DNA from: an uncultured Pseudobdellovibrionaceae bacterium
GTDB taxonomy: Bacteria > Bdellovibrionota > Bdellovibrionia > Bdellovibrionales > Bdellovibrionaceae
Assembly (NCBI GenBank): GCA_937900305.1
Contig: CALCCV010000410.1
Span: 1-6,149 of the forward strand
Length of the DNA: 6,149 nucleotides
Direction: 5' to 3'
Below, piece after piece: positions 1 to 5,900 of this stretch. Position numbers and translations under genes: made by a program. The first letter of the stretch is position 1, and each line of letters opens with the position of its first letter. The notes under the pieces are model-generated. The model was not told where the DNA came from. It ran no database searches and saw nothing but the letters and a program-made list of their open reading frames with translations.

Positions 1-49
1 ATCGCGATCGCAGTGCCATGTTCTAAGAGGATCGCGTTGATTTTTCTTT

Positions 50-54
50 GGGGG
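50..54 (+). promoter_or_regulatory. Ribosome binding site of cti
   Basis: GGGGG lies 4 bases before the ATG at 59. It is the only purine-rich Shine-Dalgarno-like run close to the start, and it favours the ATG at 59 over the TTG at 56. Confidence 0.5.
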
Positions 55-58
55 ATTG

Positions 59-2695
59 ATGAAGAGATCTTGGCAAGTTCTATTGGCTTCGTTCCTGGTG
101 GCAGCCGTCGTGGGATTGGTGGTCTCGCATTTTTTTAGCGGCGTTCAGCAGACCGATCTAAGTCGTTTGCCAGCGAAATCCGCCGAACCGGATCTGTTTA
201 AGGAAGTGTCCTCCAAAGTTTTCGAAAAGCGTTGCGCTGGCTGCCACGGCTGTTATCTGGCTCCGTGCCAAATGAATCTCACCTCCTATGACGGTGTCCT
301 GCGTGGACTGACGCAGACCAAACTCTATGAGCCCACTCGCAAACAGAGCATTCCTCCCACCCGGTTGCACATTGATGCCAAATTCGGAGAATGGGGAGAT
401 AAGGGATTTTCACCTGTAGTGAATGGAGATTCTAAAAAATTCAAAGAGTCCATTTTGTACCAAGCCGTTGAGCACCGGCAAAAGGATCCTGCGGGGGCTG
501 TCCGCGCGCCTGAGGTGTTGAACTTTTGCCCCGTAACGGTGAGTGACCACGCGACAATATTAAAAAATATTCCGGCGATGGGAATGCCTTACGGGTTGCC
601 GCCACTGGACGTTGATGAGATGAAGGCCCTGACGGCCTGGCTTGAGGCGGGCGCAAATCCTCCCAAAGATCACAAGGCTCATCGAAACGATTTGGTTTCG
701 CCGCAGGTCCGCACGATTCTAGAGAATGCCGAAAACTGGTTGAATGAAAAGTCCTCGCAGCGGCAGTGGGCTGCGAGATTCATCTACGAACATGTGTTTC
801 TAGCAGATTTCAATTTGGCGGTCGAAGCTCCCAAGGAATTTTTCAGGCTAGTGCGTTCACGAAACGCCTGTGCTCAACCAGTGGACGAAATTGCCACAAC
901 AAGGCCCACCGATGATCCATTTGCCAGCGGAGCTAAAGAGTTCTTTTATTGTTTCACTCCGGTGAAAGACATCATCGTTGAAAAAAATCACATTGTTTAT
1001 CCGTTTGGCACTCGCAAGTTGGGCCGATGGCAAAATCTCTTTGGGGGTGATTGGGCCGTCACCAAGGACATTCTCGCCAGCTGGAAAGATGCTGCGGCTT
1101 CGTCAAATCCATTTCAGACGTTCGTGGATATTCCCGCGAAATCTCGCTATCAATTCATTTTGGATGATGGTCATTATTTTGTAACCACCTTCATCAAAGG
1201 ACCTGTGTGCCGGGGCAGTACCGCCATCAACGTGATCGAGGAGCAGTTTTGGGCCACATTTTTGAAGCCCGAAGCTGACATGTTTGTCACGGACCGAAAG
1301 TTCGAATTGGCGGCCATCCCCCATCTCTCTCTGCCGGCGGCCGGCGGCAGCGATGTGCCGGTGAAGCTCGGCGCGCTCGGCACTCTCTGGACGATGATCG
1401 GTGTTCGAAATGAATATCGCACACTCCGCGCGGCCCAGTATGTGAAAACTCGTCCGCGAGGCTATTCCATGGACGATTTGTGGCTCGGAATGGGTGACAA
1501 AGATAAAGAGCTTGGTCCCAATGACGCCGCCTTTTTAACGATCATGCGAAACTACGACAGCGCACAGGTTAACAAAGGGGCCATCGGTCCATTGCCCAAG
1601 ACCGCGGTGGTTTTGGACTACGCAATCATCGAGCGCATGTACTACGACATGGTGGTGTCGTTTGACGTCTTCGGGAATATTGGCCATCAGCTCCTCACGC
1701 GCGTTTATAAACATCTTTTGCGAATGGAGGCCGAAGAGAATTTCTTGGCTTTTCTGCCGCCGCCGGAAAGAAAAAAGTTGCGCACATTCTGGTATCGAAA
1801 TTTTATGGACTTGGCAGTCAATGCAGAGGGATTCGGACCAACTCTTTTGCGGCTGTTTCACATTCCGAGCTTCGGTGTCACCAGTCTCAAGATGGGGCAC
1901 CTCTATCCTCTGCTAAACTCTGGCCATCCCACAGCTGTCATTTATAAAACCGATTCTCCCAAAGCTGATTTTTTTCATCAGATCTTTGAGCGATTGCAAA
2001 ACCAAAATTTGGCCATGATGAAATACGTCGACCGCATCAACGAGGGAAAGTACGAAAAAGACCTGATCAACTATGAACCTCGGGAGACGGAGATTTTGGG
2101 CGCGGCCAATCCGATCTCAACCCAGGGTGACCTCGAGCTGGAAATGGGAAAGTTTGCTGGACAGTTGGGAAAAGATCATCCTTTCATTCGCTACTTACCA
2201 GACACCGCATTGATCAGGGTTAAAGTGAACGAGGGGCATCCCGAACAGGATCTCATTTACACGCTGATGAGAAATCGTGAGCATCTCAACGTCGCGTGGG
2301 TCAATTTGGAAGGCAGCCTATGGCGGGACCGAAAACTGGATAACATTTTCTTCGTAAGAAATTTGACGACGAGTTATCCAAATTACTTTTTTGAATTCAA
2401 TTTGCAAGATGCGGCTGGGTTTTTCAATGAATTGGCAAAACTCCAAGATCGCCCGGCCGCCATGCGCTTTCTTGAGAAGTGGGGAGTGCGGCGAAACAAC
2501 CCAGGATTCTGGGAGACCTCAGATTTTTTCAATGCGACTTTAAGAAATGGAAATCCGGCCAATCCGTGGATCAATCCCACCTACATGGGTGTCTTGGACA
2601 TCAATCGGTATCTCCTCGATCGCCAGACTGGGGATGATCTCGAGGTGATCGAAGACCCTCGGGCGCAAAAGGATGAGCGAGAAGGTCGAAATTAG
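59..2695 (+). CDS. cti: Fatty acid cis/trans isomerase (Cti), periplasmic c-type haem protein
   Basis: Cti converts cis-unsaturated acyl chains of membrane phospholipids to trans without moving the double bond, making the membrane more rigid under solvent, heat or other stress. The 878-residue product starts with a short basic stretch and a hydrophobic segment (about residues 7-26), an export signal or N-terminal anchor without a clear AxA cleavage site. The haem-binding CAGCH lies at residues 59-63, followed by C65 and C70 in GCYLAPC, a layout I recall from Pseudomonas Cti. Other family-like blocks are PTRLHIDAKFGEW, DVFGNIGHQLLTRVY (from residue 536), FLPPPER and TLMRNREHLNVAW near the C-terminus. 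From memory, Pseudomonas Cti is somewhat shorter (roughly 760-800). I chose ATG at 59 over the adjacent TTG at 56 because GGGGG (50-54) lies 4 bases before the ATG and only 1 base before the TTG. Family assignment is firm; activity is inferred. Confidence 0.95.
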   Translation: MKRSWQVLLASFLVAAVVGLVVSHFFSGVQQTDLSRLPAKSAEPDLFKEVSSKVFEKRCAGCHGCYLAPCQMNLTSYDGVLRGLTQTKLYEPTRKQSIPPTRLHIDAKFGEWGDKGFSPVVNGDSKKFKESILYQAVEHRQKDPAGAVRAPEVLNFCPVTVSDHATILKNIPAMGMPYGLPPLDVDEMKALTAWLEAGANPPKDHKAHRNDLVSPQVRTILENAENWLNEKSSQRQWAARFIYEHVFLADFNLAVEAPKEFFRLVRSRNACAQPVDEIATTRPTDDPFASGAKEFFYCFTPVKDIIVEKNHIVYPFGTRKLGRWQNLFGGDWAVTKDILASWKDAAASSNPFQTFVDIPAKSRYQFILDDGHYFVTTFIKGPVCRGSTAINVIEEQFWATFLKPEADMFVTDRKFELAAIPHLSLPAAGGSDVPVKLGALGTLWTMIGVRNEYRTLRAAQYVKTRPRGYSMDDLWLGMGDKDKELGPNDAAFLTIMRNYDSAQVNKGAIGPLPKTAVVLDYAIIERMYYDMVVSFDVFGNIGHQLLTRVYKHLLRMEAEENFLAFLPPPERKKLRTFWYRNFMDLAVNAEGFGPTLLRLFHIPSFGVTSLKMGHLYPLLNSGHPTAVIYKTDSPKADFFHQIFERLQNQNLAMMKYVDRINEGKYEKDLINYEPRETEILGAANPISTQGDLELEMGKFAGQLGKDHPFIRYLPDTALIRVKVNEGHPEQDLIYTLMRNREHLNVAWVNLEGSLWRDRKLDNIFFVRNLTTSYPNYFFEFNLQDAAGFFNELAKLQDRPAAMRFLEKWGVRRNNPGFWETSDFFNATLRNGNPANPWINPTYMGVLDINRYLLDRQTGDDLEVIEDPRAQKDEREGRN
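233..247 (+). other. CxxCH c-type haem attachment motif in Cti
   Basis: These five codons encode C-A-G-C-H (residues 59-63). The two cysteines would form thioether bonds to haem and the histidine would be the proximal iron ligand. In the Cti family this motif is known to be needed for isomerase activity. The cytochrome c maturation machinery in the periplasm would have to attach the haem, which agrees with the upstream export signal. Confidence 0.85.
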
Positions 2696-2751
2696 TTTTG
2701 GTGGTCTTCATGGTCATTTTGCTGTACGCTCTGCGCGTGAAAAATTTTTTC

Positions 2752-2757
2752 GAAGGG
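2752..2757 (+). promoter_or_regulatory. Ribosome binding site of the J-domain protein gene
   Basis: GAAGGG lies 10 bases before the ATG at 2768 and 4 bases before a GTG at 2762, in the same frame. The ATG is preferred by codon type, but the GTG (two residues longer) is nearly as good. The frame is closed upstream by TGA at 2738-2740, so no longer start is possible. Confidence 0.45.
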
Positions 2758-2767
2758 CAGAGTGCGA

Positions 2768-4303
2768 ATGGCGTCCATGAAACGAACACACCCGAAGGTC
2801 AATCCCGGCATTTTTAGAAATCAAACTCGCACCGTGATGGTCATCGATGACCGTCGTCTGAGGGAGGCGCATTTTGCGCCGGCCGTGCAATTGCTAAAGA
2901 AAATTGAAACCCTGGGGTTGCGGATAGATGCGTTTCACTCTCACGATCAAAAGAAATTTGACAGTTGGTTCAATCTCACTTTTCGCCAAGAACAGCTGAA
3001 AATTGAACAACGGCGTGAGGAGTGGTTTCAACTGGCCCAAACTCACAATTGGATTTTGGCGGAGTCCGAGATGAATGGCGTCTCGTTGGGTGAAGCCTGG
3101 CGCAGGATTCAAGAAGAAATCATGAACTATGGCACCGCTGGGGAGAATGGCCGCGCGGTGATTGATCAAAAGCGGCGAGAGCGAGAGAGTTTCATTGAAG
3201 CCGAGATCGCCCGGCAAGAACGGGAAGATTTGAACCGGTTTCGAGCCGAATCCGAAAAATTTGATGAGTGGTATGATGAGGATGACGACGACGAATTGCC
3301 ATCGCCGATTCGTTCACCCAGTGAAGCAGAGAAAGCTGACTTCGCAGAGCTAAAAGGGCTGAGTGAAACTGATTTTGACGAAATCTTTGCTAGTTCTCGA
3401 ACAGCCCATGAGTTCTTGCTTCGCTCCCTGCAGCTTTGTGTGCTGTGTTCGGGCTTAGGTGTGTTTTTAAAGATTTGGCAAGACGCTTGCCCTCGCAAAA
3501 CAAAGCTTTCCTTCGAAAGGTTTTTCGAGAATGAAACCGGTGAGTCGTTTCGAAATGTCTTGGAATGGATCGTGGATGAGGCGAAGTCAACGGCTGAAGA
3601 CGCGGCCGGAAGCGATCGTTTTTCTAAGTCCGGGGCTGACTCAGAATCAGAATCAGAATTTGATTTTGATTCTGATTTTGACGACGAGGATTCGCAAAGG
3701 GAATTCTTTGCTGGCATTTCGTCGGGCAGCCAGAAAAGATCTCTATCAGAAGACAAGCTGGGGGTTTTGAAAGGACTTTATCGAAAGTTGGTTCGCCTCC
3801 TCCATCCGGATGGGCAAAACTCTTCGCCATTGGATTTACCGGCAACCTGGACACAAAAAACTTGGGAGCGTTTGCAGTCGGCTTACAAAAGTCAAAATCT
3901 CGACGAACTTCGCCGTATTCACAGTCTGACACTGTTGCAAACCCGTGATTTAAATGCACTCACGATGGATGAAATTTCAGAGGGGATCAACGAGCTAGAG
4001 AGTGAGTTGGAAAATCTTGAAAATCAAGCGCGCGAAATGAAACGACTGCCGGCTTGGAATTTTTCCAACAAACGAAGCACTACAACAATCGAAAAAAAAA
4101 TTCGCCAGGATTTTCAACGAGACCTGAATGAGATCGACATGAAAATTTCCATTCTTCTGTTTCAGCACAAGAAATGGGAGCAAATGGCTTCGCAAAAAGC
4201 GCAGCGGAGCGAGCGGCGCGCTCGACGACCCAAAGCTGGCTCGTCAGGTCCCAAAAATTCTCGTCGGCGATCCGGTGAGCGAGATGCCGACAGTTTTTTC
4301 TGA
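2768..4303 (+). CDS. J-domain-like protein with acidic low-complexity tracts and coiled coils; function unknown
   Basis: A 511-residue, highly charged, probably cytoplasmic protein with no signal peptide or membrane segment. In order: a basic N-terminus; a helical Glu/Arg/Lys-rich region (about 60-165); an acidic tract YDEDDDDE (about 168-175); a middle segment with three cysteines (224, 227, 241); a Ser/Glu then Phe/Asp repeat tract (about 292-308); a J-domain core (about 332-385) with LYRKLVRLLHPD, HPD at 346-348, then WERLQSAY like J-domain helix III; a coiled coil (about 398-465); and a very basic Arg/Lys tail. HPD is the J-domain motif that stimulates Hsp70 ATPase, so a DnaK co-chaperone role is possible. 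The usual helix I signature (DYYxILGV type) is not visible and no other DnaJ domains are present. It lies 72 bases after cti, so co-transcription is possible. Substrate and role are unknown. The gene is clearly real; the J-domain call is fairly secure. Confidence 0.8.
   Translation: MASMKRTHPKVNPGIFRNQTRTVMVIDDRRLREAHFAPAVQLLKKIETLGLRIDAFHSHDQKKFDSWFNLTFRQEQLKIEQRREEWFQLAQTHNWILAESEMNGVSLGEAWRRIQEEIMNYGTAGENGRAVIDQKRRERESFIEAEIARQEREDLNRFRAESEKFDEWYDEDDDDELPSPIRSPSEAEKADFAELKGLSETDFDEIFASSRTAHEFLLRSLQLCVLCSGLGVFLKIWQDACPRKTKLSFERFFENETGESFRNVLEWIVDEAKSTAEDAAGSDRFSKSGADSESESEFDFDSDFDDEDSQREFFAGISSGSQKRSLSEDKLGVLKGLYRKLVRLLHPDGQNSSPLDLPATWTQKTWERLQSAYKSQNLDELRRIHSLTLLQTRDLNALTMDEISEGINELESELENLENQAREMKRLPAWNFSNKRSTTTIEKKIRQDFQRDLNEIDMKISILLFQHKKWEQMASQKAQRSERRARRPKAGSSGPKNSRRRSGERDADSFF
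3641..3682 (+). repeat. Hexanucleotide-period repeat encoding the Ser-Glu / Phe-Asp tract
   Basis: Three exact TCAGAA units (3641-3658) are followed by four TTTGAT-like units (3659-3682), all in frame, giving SESESE then FDFDSDFD. The two halves are partly reverse complements: the 11-base arm 3645-3655 pairs perfectly with 3667-3677, so the transcript could form a hairpin with an 11-base loop. Short in-frame repeats like this can gain or lose units by slippage without shifting the frame. Confidence 0.75.
4263..4299 (+). terminator. Possible intrinsic terminator overlapping the 3' end of the J-domain gene
   Basis: GTCGGC (4263-4268) pairs perfectly with GCCGAC (4286-4291), extended by a G-T wobble (4269/4285), with a 15-base loop. 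Two bases later comes a run of six T (4294-4299) reaching the stop codon region. The stem is short and the loop large, so this is a moderate candidate. If it works, it separates the DTW gene from the upstream genes. Confidence 0.4.
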
Positions 4304-4327
4304 GTTTTAATTTCTGAGTTTTAATTT
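4297..4327 (+). repeat. 14-bp tandem duplication spanning the stop codon
   Basis: A 14-base unit (TTCTGAGTTTTAAT) occurs twice in a row, at 4298-4311 and 4312-4325, with period 14 holding from 4297 to 4327. The first copy contains the real stop TGA (4301-4303) of the J-domain gene and the second copy carries another TGA at 4315-4317. The arrangement is what replication slippage would produce. Confidence 0.8.
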
Positions 4328-4408
4328 AAAAATTGACGACACCCCGACATTGGTCCAAATTTTCAGAGAGGCTCTTGCGAGTTGAAAGTCCCTCCGTTAC
4401 AGTGAGCT

Positions 4409-5167
4409 ATCTCCACACAAAATCTAAAAAATTATCTTCGGGAAAAGGATTCGCGAGCGGCGGGAATCCAGGCGGGACGGACTCTTTGTGGCCGGTGTCT
4501 TCAGCCAAATTTTTCGTGCTATTGCGAACAGCTTCGGCCATTTGATCCGTTGATTCACTTTGTGATTTTGGTGCATCCCATAGAGGTGCGGCGAAGGATT
4601 GCAACGGGCCGGATGGCCCATTTGACACTGAACAATTCAGATTTTATTTCGGGAATGAGTTTTGCGACGAACGATCGTGTGAATGAGTTGCTCGCGTCGG
4701 CAGCTCATCGTTCGGTGGTGCTTTACCCCGGGGCTGGATCTGTCAATCTGACCACGGCTGACGACTCAGAAAAAAAACAGCTGATGCCGCCAGGTGATCA
4801 GAAATTACTGATTTTTGTCATTGATGGAACTTGGGCCACAGCTGGCAAGATGCTACGTAGAAGCCCCGGTTTGCAAAGTTTGCCGCGAATTTGCTTCACT
4901 CCGCCGCATCCCTCTCGATTTCGAGTTCGCAAGCAACCGTCGCCACAGTGTTTTTCAACCATCGAAGCCATCCACCACACAATAAACCTGTTGGGCGAAT
5001 CGGCGGGATTCGACGTCTCTTCGCGAAGGCACGATGCACTTTTGACGGCCTTTGATTGGATGGTGGAGCGGCAGCTCAGCTTCCTAGAGGAAGCGCTCGA
5101 AAGACCGCGCCCGGATCAGTATCGAAGGCCCCGACTTCGCGTGCGGCCCTTCGATTCAGCTCTATGA
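4409..5167 (+). CDS. DTW-domain protein, probable tRNA-uridine aminocarboxypropyltransferase; 5' end anomalous
   Basis: DTW proteins (E. coli TapT/YfiP family) transfer the 3-amino-3-carboxypropyl group of SAM to uridine in tRNA, giving acp3U. Numbered from 4409, residues show a metal-binding-type cluster C27-x2-C30-x6-C37-x-C39, then RPFDP, HPIEVRRRIATGRM, the signature D139-G-T-W142, SRFRVRKQP (169-177) and STIEA (183-187). About 252 residues is normal for the family. The start is unresolved. The frame is open from 4406, after TGA 4403-4405, but has no ATG, GTG or TTG before TTG 4550, and starting there would delete the cysteine cluster. I use ATC 4409 as a placeholder. Alternatives are TTG 4382 (after AGAGAGG 4365-4371) interrupted by that TGA, or GTG 4402 in the next frame with a one-base shift at the A6 run 4426-4431. 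Family call is firm; the exact modification and whether the gene is intact are inferred. Confidence 0.85.
   Translation: MSTQNLKNYLREKDSRAAGIQAGRTLCGRCLQPNFSCYCEQLRPFDPLIHFVILVHPIEVRRRIATGRMAHLTLNNSDFISGMSFATNDRVNELLASAAHRSVVLYPGAGSVNLTTADDSEKKQLMPPGDQKLLIFVIDGTWATAGKMLRRSPGLQSLPRICFTPPHPSRFRVRKQPSPQCFSTIEAIHHTINLLGESAGFDVSSRRHDALLTAFDWMVERQLSFLEEALERPRPDQYRRPRLRVRPFDSAL
4487..4525 (+). other. N-terminal CxxC-x6-CxC cluster of the DTW protein
   Basis: Cysteine codons at 4487, 4496, 4517 and 4523 lie in one frame with the DTW core and are followed directly by RPFDP and the HPIE block. Such a cluster is typical of bacterial DTW proteins and probably binds zinc. It shows that the conserved coding region begins well upstream of the first conventional start codon at 4550. 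Confidence 0.8.
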
Positions 5168-5199
5168 TGGGATGTCAGACTCGGATTGGACAGGTCGGT

Positions 5200-5643
5200 T
5201 TACAGCGGCACTGTGCAAACTTTGGCACTTTCACCCTCTGATATCATGGCCACAGCGATGCTGTCCTGATTTATTCGATTGAGGTCAATAACCTGTGTGA
5301 TCATAGGGTCAGAGATTTTAATTTTAGTAACTTCCCCAGCCTCATTCATGGAACTAATTAAAACAACGGAAGTGTCGATGTCGAATTTCATTTTGAATTG
5401 ATTCGGCAAGCCCAAGTTTGTTTCGATGCTAATTGTAAATAGCTCTTCGGCTCGATTGTAAATTGAGTTGATTGCGCAAGCTTTGCCATTTGGGTCCACA
5501 CCAAGATTTTGCCCAGCTTTGAGAAAGGACAGGACCTGGCGAACTTGCACCTGCGTTAGTTGATTTTTCGAAGAAGGTCCTGCGTGCGCGAGAAATGGCG
5601 TGAGGGCGGAAAGCAATAAAGTGATAGTTGTGATGATTTTCAT
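5200..5643 (-). CDS. Small exported protein of unknown function
   Basis: The 147-residue product begins with a clear Sec signal peptide: MK, a hydrophobic core (about 3-18), and AHA at 19-21 with likely cleavage before G22. The mature part (about 126 residues) is polar, with an amphipathic start (about 28-47) and then alternating segments that look like beta strands. Its only two cysteines, C56 (GKACAI) and C143 (KVCTVPL), could form a disulphide in the periplasm. There is no lipobox and no membrane segment after the signal. I chose ATG at 5643 because AAGGAG (5648-5653 on this strand) sits 4 bases before it; a further upstream ATG (5688) would add 15 residues before the signal peptide and has no such site. 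It converges on the DTW gene with a 32-base gap. I do not recognise the family. Confidence 0.75.
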   Translation of the reverse strand: MKIITTITLLLSALTPFLAHAGPSSKNQLTQVQVRQVLSFLKAGQNLGVDPNGKACAINSIYNRAEELFTISIETNLGLPNQFKMKFDIDTSVVLISSMNEAGEVTKIKISDPMITQVIDLNRINQDSIAVAMISEGESAKVCTVPL

Positions 5644-5647
5644 AGGT

Positions 5648-5653
5648 CTCCTT
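5648..5653 (-). promoter_or_regulatory. Ribosome binding site of the small exported protein
   Basis: AAGGAG on the minus strand, 4 bases before the ATG at 5643. It fixes the start so that the protein begins with its signal peptide. Confidence 0.65.
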
Positions 5654-5806
5654 ATCGACTCAGATATTGGTTGCAGAATTCGCGCCAATGTGGAACGCGC
5701 TGTCGCCTAAAGATGCGTGTTTGGGTTGGCAGATGCGACGGGGAGAATTTGATTTCCTAGGCAAACTTCTGCACTTTGCTGCCTCACAGATTTTTGCAAC
5801 GAAGCT

Positions 5807-5822
5807 GGGGAGGAAGGAAATG
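5807..5822 (+). promoter_or_regulatory. Strong Shine-Dalgarno-like run before ATG 5820, in the Toprim frame
   Basis: GGGGAGGAAGGAA (5807-5819) runs directly into ATG 5820, which is in the same frame as the Toprim domain. After six sense codons the frame meets TGA at 5838-5840. The site is better than anything before TTG 5901, so it may be the original start of an interrupted gene, or chance purine richness. Confidence 0.3.
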
Positions 5823-5900
5823 AAATTGGAATTCGCATGAACATGGGACTGGGGATGGAATGGGCTTGTTGACGCAGGGTGCGTTTCGCCAGCAGGCGTT

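Larger units (their letters stand above)
5644..5900. other. Intergenic stretch with no supported gene
   Basis: This region separates the start of the minus-strand exported protein from the first start codon of the Toprim frame. I see no RNA gene, long repeat or convincing promoter. It holds a strong purine-rich run (5807-5819) before an ATG at 5820. That ATG opens the Toprim frame but reaches TGA after six codons (5838-5840). A second 11-codon mini-frame (ATG 5837 to TGA 5872) overlaps that stop as ATGA. Neither short frame resembles a known peptide. Confidence 0.5.

Noticed and set aside
3..36. GCGATCGC octamer and CGCGATC/GATCGCG inverted repeat near the left edge
   Set aside because: Short arms with a 20-base loop and no T-run; the window is cut here, so a terminator or protein site cannot be judged. 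A TAA at 24-26 or TGA at 38-40 could end an upstream gene but no family is recognisable.
3166..3756. Serine-rich open frame on the minus strand
   Set aside because: It is the complement of the acidic Asp/Glu tracts of the J-domain gene, which reads as poly-Ser. The plus-strand frame has the motifs, ribosome site and full length.
4333..4361. Promoter for the DTW gene (TTGACG with CAAATT 17 bases on)
   Set aside because: The -35 is good but the -10 matches the consensus at only three of six positions. Kept only as a possibility if the terminator at 4263-4299 is real.
4333..4545. Plus-strand open frame of 70 codons starting at TTG 4333
   Set aside because: Its product has no recognisable features and overlaps the cysteine-cluster region of the DTW gene in another frame. 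Only its early part could matter, as the lead-in for a frameshift.
4550..5167. DTW protein starting at TTG 4550
   Set aside because: This start would remove the conserved cysteine cluster and RPFDP block that are clearly encoded in the same frame just upstream.
5656..5699. Minus-strand promoter for the exported protein (TTGGCG with TATCTG about 16 bases on)
   Set aside because: Both boxes are poor matches; not enough to call.
5837..5872. Mini-frame of 11 codons (ATG 5837 to TGA 5872) overlapping the stop at 5838 as ATGA
   Set aside because: Too short to support as a gene; it has no recognisable leader-peptide features such as a run of a regulatory amino acid.
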